This document shows, one piece after another, positions 59,747-64,000 of a stretch of 64,000 nt of DNA. Every line of letters starts with the position of its first letter. The first letter of the stretch is position 1. The translations under genes were made by a program, and so were the position numbers. Origin of the DNA: Rossellomorea vietnamensis (GTDB lineage Bacteria; Bacillota; Bacilli; Bacillales; Bacillaceae_B); NCBI RefSeq assembly GCF_008180615.1, contig NZ_VTEH01000019.1, positions 1 to 64,000 of the forward strand, in the 5' to 3' direction. Under the pieces are notes generated by a model. It had not been told where the DNA came from, ran no database searches, and was given only the letters and a program-made list of their open reading frames with translations.

Positions 59747-59771
59747 GCACTGTGTAAAATATACACAGTGC
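59747..59771 (-). terminator. terminator of mgtE
   Basis: GCACTGTGTA / TACACAGTGC perfect stem; on the minus strand followed by TTTGTTTGTT, 12 bases past the stop. Confidence 0.85.
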
Positions 59772-59783
59772 GAAAAAGGATGG

Positions 59784-61142
59784 CTACATCAATGATTTAA
59801 TAAAGAACGAAGCAATGCCAAAGTAAATCAACAGAGACAGGATGTCATTGATGGTCGTAATCAGGGGGCCCGAGGCAACAGCGGGATCGACTTTCAATTT
59901 ATATAGAATCAAGGGAATCACTGTGCCGGCCATTGTCCCGATAATGAGAGTAAGCAAGAGGGAGGCTCCTACAACAAACCCTAGTATCAAGCTTCCCTGC
60001 CACACGTAGGCTATTGCTGCTATCAACAGTGAACAAGTGATGCCGATAATCATGGCTACCCAGAATTCCCGGCCGATCAACTTCATTACCGTCTTTGTAT
60101 CGATATCCCTTGAGGCAAGTCCGCGGACCACTACCGCCAAGGATTGTGTACCCGTGTTGCCGGTCATTCCGGCAATCATTGGCATAAAGAAGGCGAGAGC
60201 CACTGCTTTGGAAAGGGTCTCTTCAAAAGAGGCGATTATACTCCCGGAAACCAAGCCGATAAATAGAAGCAGGATCAGCCATGGCAGCCGCCGGTAAGCC
60301 GCGACATGAGATTTGGTATCAAAATCAATGGCTTTACCGGAAGCTGATAACTTTTCAATATCTTCATTTGCTTCCTGGATGACCACGTCGAGGATGTCAT
60401 CAAATGTAATGATTCCTTTTAACACTCCATCTTCATCAATGACTGGAATGGCCAGAAAGTCATACCGTTCAATCAGTCTCGCAGCTTCTTCCTGGTCGGT
60501 TTCAAGTCCGATTGCGATCACACGGGTGTACATGATGTCTTTTATCAGATGCTCCGCTTCGGCCAGGAGCAGGTCTCTATATGAAACGACGCCGACCAAT
60601 TTCCGTTCTTCATCAACTACATACAAATAGTTGATAGTTTCCGCAAAATCGGCGAAAGACTTTAATTTTTCAACTGCTTCTCTGACAGAATAATAGTTCC
60701 GAATCCAGACAAACCGGTTTGTCATCAGCCGGCCTGCTGTTTCCGGCGGGTAAGTCATCATGTCCTGGACAATCGCGGATTCCTCTTTCGTCATCCCTGA
60801 TAGAAACTGTTCAACTCTCGCCGGAGACATGTTGTCGAGTAATGAGGCAATATCATCATTGTCCATATCGTCGAGAACCTTGCCGGATCGTTCTTTTCCA
60901 ACCTTTTGCAGTGCAGAAAATTGTTCTTCTGGAGAGAGTTCCTGAATCATATCCGCCAGAACGGGTATGGTTAACTGAAGGAGAAAACGAGCCTGGTGCT
61001 TTTCCGGGAGGCCTGCATAAATAGAAGCCATATCGTACGGCTGCAGTTCTTCTAAGATTTGCTGCAGTTCCTTTTTCTTGCCCTCCTTAAGAGCTTTGAT
61101 TGTAAGCAGAGTCAGCTGGTCTTGAGGCAATGTTTTATACAT
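59784..61142 (-). CDS. mgtE: magnesium transporter MgtE
   Basis: Mg2+-gated channel, 452 residues (B. subtilis MgtE 451). N domain with helical repeats (LPEKHQARFLLQLTIPVLAD; FLSGMTKEESAIVQDM), a CBS pair at about 135-255 (YRDLLLAE; IIDEDGVLKGIITFDDILDV-type segment), a plug helix and five membrane helices, with GMTGNTGTQSLAVVVRG lining the pore. GAGGTCGG precedes the ATG. I looked for the Mg2+ riboswitch often found before this gene and do not see one; only about 110 bases separate it from the divergent gene. Confidence 0.94.
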   Translation of the reverse strand: MYKTLPQDQLTLLTIKALKEGKKKELQQILEELQPYDMASIYAGLPEKHQARFLLQLTIPVLADMIQELSPEEQFSALQKVGKERSGKVLDDMDNDDIASLLDNMSPARVEQFLSGMTKEESAIVQDMMTYPPETAGRLMTNRFVWIRNYYSVREAVEKLKSFADFAETINYLYVVDEERKLVGVVSYRDLLLAEAEHLIKDIMYTRVIAIGLETDQEEAARLIERYDFLAIPVIDEDGVLKGIITFDDILDVVIQEANEDIEKLSASGKAIDFDTKSHVAAYRRLPWLILLLFIGLVSGSIIASFEETLSKAVALAFFMPMIAGMTGNTGTQSLAVVVRGLASRDIDTKTVMKLIGREFWVAMIIGITCSLLIAAIAYVWQGSLILGFVVGASLLLTLIIGTMAGTVIPLILYKLKVDPAVASGPLITTINDILSLLIYFGIASFFIKSLM

Positions 61143-61256
61143 GATCCGACCTCATTTCGGTAAAAGTTACATTTTCTATTATAATCATAAACCGAGTTGA
61201 AAAAATGTAATGATAATAAAATATTATTTTCGCCAAAATTTGATAAAATTAACGTT

Positions 61257-62075
61257 ATGAACTCGGATTCCAAAATAAGGGAAGTGGTACAACTGAAACA
61301 AAACGGTAATTTCAAAGACGTCATCTATGTACATCAAAATGAAACGCTCCAATATGTGATGTCTTACGGTTTGGAGTTTCGTGATTTTTCGCAAAACCTG
61401 CCGAACCCTCTCAATCATTTGCTCATGATCAAGCATCAGTTCGATCACGGCTCTTTCAATATGAATACAATGATGGAGTATACAAATAAAAAGGAAGTCA
61501 GTAAATTAGCGGGAGATAACATATACAGTTATGGAGATTTCTGCTGGATCGACTTTGAGGAAGTGGACGGTCTCGACCAGCTGAGCGGACAGGAGCTTGC
61601 AGAAATACTCTATTTGGGACACACCAAGCAGAGCCTCAATTCTCCTTTTTACTCAAAACTGAATAACCGCTTCGCTTATCTGGCACATGACGACGGCTGG
61701 TTCAATAAAGTTTATTACCGCTATACAAACGATTTTTACAGCATGTTGGGGAATTCCATCCCAAAGAAGCTTCTGCATCAAACGGGGGAAAAGTCGCTTA
61801 AACGCCTCCTGCCAAGCCAAAAGATTACCGGCCTTCCTCCCATTCCTACAGAAGTGATTTATACAATCAAAGAAAAGATTAAAGAGGGAGTGGCCATCTC
61901 TCTTGAAAAAACGGTTAAAGGCAGAGGAAACCTCAAGGTCCCGATATGGGTGATGGGTGATTACATGCATATGGACTCCATGTACGAAGACTATCAAGTG
62001 CGTTCATCGAAACAGCCCTACGCCCACTTCGTCTTTGACAAAAAGGCCAAAGAGTGGAGCCTTCATATCAATTAA
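61257..62075 (+). CDS. protein of unknown function
   Basis: 272 residues from the ATG at 61257, soluble. Aromatic-rich segments such as NIYSYGDFCWIDFEEVD, FAYLAHDDGWFNKVYYRYTN and KVPIWVMGDYMHMDSMYEDY are distinctive, and I believe it is a conserved Bacillaceae protein, but I cannot name the family. No ribosome site precedes the ATG, and a TAAAAT lies eight bases upstream, so the mRNA may be leaderless; a later start is the alternative. Divergent from mgtE, with a terminator directly after it. Confidence 0.65.
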   Translation: MNSDSKIREVVQLKQNGNFKDVIYVHQNETLQYVMSYGLEFRDFSQNLPNPLNHLLMIKHQFDHGSFNMNTMMEYTNKKEVSKLAGDNIYSYGDFCWIDFEEVDGLDQLSGQELAEILYLGHTKQSLNSPFYSKLNNRFAYLAHDDGWFNKVYYRYTNDFYSMLGNSIPKKLLHQTGEKSLKRLLPSQKITGLPPIPTEVIYTIKEKIKEGVAISLEKTVKGRGNLKVPIWVMGDYMHMDSMYEDYQVRSSKQPYAHFVFDKKAKEWSLHIN

Positions 62076-62079
62076 AAAA

Positions 62080-62113
62080 ACCAGATTAAGCCCGGGTGCT
62101 TAATCTGGTTTCT
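62080..62113 (+). terminator. terminator
   Basis: AAACCAGATTAAGC / GCTTAATCTGGTTT perfect stem followed by CTTTA, just after the preceding stop. Confidence 0.85.
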
Positions 62114-62160
62114 TTAGTGCTTAGCGCGCGAAAACAGTCCCTTTTGGTGTTTTAAAGCAT
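62113..62160. repeat. dispersed palindrome R2, degraded copy 4
   Basis: TAGTGCTTAGCGCGCGAAAACAGTCCC-type sequence ending TGTTTTAAAGCATT; the left GAGGGAC arm is damaged. Confidence 0.5.
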
Positions 62161-62186
62161 TACAGGGAGAAAAGTGCTAACTAAAT

Positions 62187-62577
62187 GAGCCAGGCTCAAA
62201 AGGCAGGAATTGAGCCTGGCTCAAAAAGCGGAAACTGAGCCAGGCTCAAAAGGCAGGAATTGAGCCAGGCTCAAAAAGCGGAAACTGAGCCAGGCTCAAA
62301 AAGCGGAAACTGAGCCAGGCTCAAAAAGCGGAAACTGAGCCAGGCTCAAAAAGCGGAAACTGAGCCAGGCTCAAAAAGCAGAAATTGAGCCAGGCTCAAA
62401 AGGCAGGAATTGAGCCAGGCTCAAAAAGCGGAAACTGAGCCAGGCTCAAAAAGCAGAAATTGAGCCAGGCTCAAAAAGCAGAAATTGAGCCAGGCTCAAA
62501 AAGCGGAAACTGATCCCGGCTCAAAAAGCAGAGACTGAGCAGGCTCAAAAAGCAGAAACTGATCCCGGCTCAATCCA
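62187..62577. repeat. tandem array F, 25 bp x 16
   Basis: GAGCCAGGCTCAAAAAGCGG-AAACT repeats every 25 bases from 62187; the last copies carry GATCCCGGCTC and one deletion. Each unit contains the 13-bp palindrome TGAGCCAGGCTCA. It fills the gap between two convergent genes. Confidence 0.95.
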
Positions 62578-62586
62578 GCCACAGAA

Positions 62587-63156
62587 TCACACTCTCAAAA
62601 ACGCAGGTTTCTTCTCTTCCCATTCTTCGCGGAGAATGCCCATCCGGATGGAATCGTAATATTCTCCATTATAATACCGGCATTTCCTTAATCGTCCTTC
62701 AAGGATCATGCCGACTTTCTCCGCAGCTTTCATCATCCGCTCGTTACCCGACCAGGTGGTGATGCCGACGCGGGGAATATCGAGTGTCTGGAAAAGATGT
62801 TCTACCCACATGGCCAGAGCTTCGGTTCCGTATCCGCCATTCCAATAGTCCGGGCGGTATATCCCGATACCGGCTTCAAGCCACTTGGTATCTTGATTTT
62901 CCCAGTAATAATTGACGGTGCCGATAATGACGTCATCAACCAGTATGACCATTCTTTGGTTGTCTTTTCCCTCTTTGATCTTTTTGGCCGTACCTTTTAT
63001 GTAAGATTTATAGTTTGGCCTGCTGAAGGGAAAGTAAGGAGCGTCCCAGTTTTTCCATTCTGGAAGAGTATCACCTTCACCATATATGAGCTTGAATAAT
63101 TCAGGCAGATCTTCCGGTTCTGTCATTCTCAATGTTACTTTTGGTCCTTTGATCAT
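62587..63156 (-). CDS. GNAT N-acetyltransferase
   Basis: 189-residue RimJ/RimL-like acetyltransferase. N-terminal VTLRMTEPEDLPELFKLIYG, acetyl-CoA motif in YRPDYWNGGYGTEALAMWVE, and SGNERMMKAAEKVGMILEG after it, ending CRYYNGEYYDSIRMGILREE. AGGAGAG precedes the ATG. Substrate unknown (protein N-terminus, spermidine or a drug are the family options). Next to array F on its 3' side. Confidence 0.87.
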   Translation of the reverse strand: MIKGPKVTLRMTEPEDLPELFKLIYGEGDTLPEWKNWDAPYFPFSRPNYKSYIKGTAKKIKEGKDNQRMVILVDDVIIGTVNYYWENQDTKWLEAGIGIYRPDYWNGGYGTEALAMWVEHLFQTLDIPRVGITTWSGNERMMKAAEKVGMILEGRLRKCRYYNGEYYDSIRMGILREEWEEKKPAFLRV

Positions 63157-63304
63157 TATTTTATCTCTCCTACTATCTATAATCAGAAAATTACTTCTAC
63201 TAATATTTAACCATATCTTGCTGTGTCTCTAAAGAAAATGGCTTTATTAGAGGAATCCCGCTGCTAAAATCGAATACTGAGAAGAACACATTAAAAGGAG
63301 GATT

Positions 63305-63688
63305 ATGATGAACCTTAAACTAGGCTATATCATTTTGTATGTAGAGAACTTAACCAACACCATCCACTTTTACAGAGACCTTCTGGGCCTTCCTATTAAA
63401 ATGGAGGCAGGGACTTACATAGAGCTGGAAACAGGCGGAACTACCCTTTCTTTCAATACCAGAGAATCGGGGAGGGAAATCACCGGATTGCCGATTCCGG
63501 ACAAGAAACGGAAAGAACAGACTTTTGAAATCGGCCTGGTCACAAAGGATGTCTACGAAATTGTTGAAAAGCTGAGGGAGGAAGGGGTAACTGTTCTCCT
63601 TGAGCCGGCGGAAAAACCTTGGGGCCAAGTGGTTGCCTATGTTGAAGACCCGGATGGACATTATATTGAGATTTGTACACCTTTATAA
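63305..63688 (+). CDS. VOC-family (glyoxalase/dioxygenase-like) protein
   Basis: 127 residues. One vicinal-oxygen-chelate fold: LGYIILYVENLTNTIHFYRD, then LLGLPIKMEAGTYIELETGG, and the second half with YVEDPDGHYIEICTPL, where Glu in EICTP and a His would hold the metal. AAAGGAGG precedes two ATGs (63305, 63308). Could be a glyoxalase-like or a resistance-type VOC protein; the family is certain, the reaction is not. Confidence 0.87.
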   Translation: MMNLKLGYIILYVENLTNTIHFYRDLLGLPIKMEAGTYIELETGGTTLSFNTRESGREITGLPIPDKKRKEQTFEIGLVTKDVYEIVEKLREEGVTVLLEPAEKPWGQVVAYVEDPDGHYIEICTPL

Positions 63689-63799
63689 AAATAATTCTGC
63701 AACAGGAGGCCAAAAGAGTGTTTCAAAAAATTTCCAATCAGGATGAAGCCATAATAAGTTTCGTCCTCTTTTATTGACTATGAAATTATTCAATCACCC

Positions 63800-63962
63800 T
63801 CATTATCCACATCCAGCTGCAGCGCCGTAGGATCCGTATCCACTAGAACGACCTATCCCCTTGGGATTAAATAACCCAACGAGAATAAAAGGTAATTCCG
63901 TCTTTTTTTCTCTGAGGAACATTTGCCTGTCGGGGCTGGACAAGGCGCTTCCGCTTTTGTAT
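63800..63962 (-). repeat. R1 repeat, one copy
   Basis: On the minus strand: CAAAAGCGGAAGCGCC, CAGCCCCGACAGGCAAATGTT, a hairpin with partly lost pairing, GTTATTTAATCCCAAGGGG, and an end in GCGCTGCAGCTGGA. 63689-63799 before it shows no gene. By the pattern of the other copies, a minus-strand gene should end at or soon after 63962. Confidence 0.8.
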
Positions 63963-64000
63963 ATAAATCACATGTTTACCCTTCAGCAAGAATATGATAG

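Noticed and set aside
61143..61256. Mg2+ riboswitch (ykoK leader) before mgtE
   Set aside because: Only about 110 bases separate mgtE from the divergent gene, too short for that element, and none of its conserved segments is visible.

Overview
The window is a piece of a Bacillaceae chromosome. The support is the order rrn-tRNA-rocF-sigW-rsiW-cdaA-cdaR-glmM-glmS, strong AGGAGG-type ribosome sites, frequent GTG/TTG starts, a glmS ribozyme, T-box leaders, a Spo0E-family protein and many intrinsic terminators. It is not B. subtilis itself: the mannitol permease is a IICBA fusion, two tRNA synthetases have T-boxes, and the spaces between genes are unusually rich in tandem and dispersed repeats. 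I cannot name the species from sequence alone.

Layout. 1-1317: the 3' end of an rRNA operon (23S, 5S) and eight tRNAs. 1318-2505: a repeat-filled gap. 2585-11403: rocF, a minus-strand Spo0E-like gene, the envelope-stress pair sigW-rsiW with its autoregulatory promoter, then the cyclic-di-AMP/cell-wall-precursor operon cdaA-cdaR-glmM and ribozyme-controlled glmS. 11527-17071: a mannitol locus (MtlR-type operator, mtlA as IICBA, mtlR, mtlD). 17240-24376: 2-hydroxyacid dehydrogenase, YdjM-like membrane protein, CPA2 antiporter, guaC with PurBox-like sites, a peroxiredoxin-like gene whose redox cysteine codon is an in-frame TGA followed by a SECIS-like hairpin, and two conserved-unknown genes. 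24578-28727: a short leader ORF with competing hairpins before a CD3324-type HTH gene, an EF-G-binding (FusB-type) protein, an MFS transporter and an alpha/beta hydrolase. 29296-30682: a decayed glycine-betaine (opuA) operon in which only the binding protein is whole. 30783-36875: LiaG-like protein, CBO0543 membrane protein, T-box/tyrosyl-tRNA synthetase, cold-shock protein, GNAT, YpuA. 37930-48195: a GGDEF-EAL protein, benzil reductase, lipoprotein, epimerase, a frameshifted 3-hydroxyacyl-CoA dehydrogenase, cardiolipin synthase and TcyP. 49288-63688: phosphatase-Nudix pair, a broken CBS gene, LysM-CAP protein, a small gene behind a perfect sigma-W promoter, lipid kinase, PopT, rodA to T-box-argS, mgtE, an unknown protein, GNAT and VOC proteins.

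How the genes relate. SigW, made here, very likely drives its own gene and the 49-residue gene at 53202. CdaA/CdaR, GlmM, GlmS, RodA, PopT, ClsA and the LiaG-like protein all bear on envelope synthesis or stress. Three loci are genetic wrecks (opuAA-opuAB, 3-hydroxyacyl-CoA dehydrogenase, CBS protein).

Two things are most unusual. First, the likely selenoprotein at 22086-22628. Second, the intergenic repeats: five separate tandem arrays share a 52-53 bp period (one as a 105 bp dimer) although their sequences mostly differ. A different dispersed family sits just downstream of stop codons in one orientation and carries a hairpin whose stem changes with compensating bases. All readings are by eye; no alignments or folding were computed.
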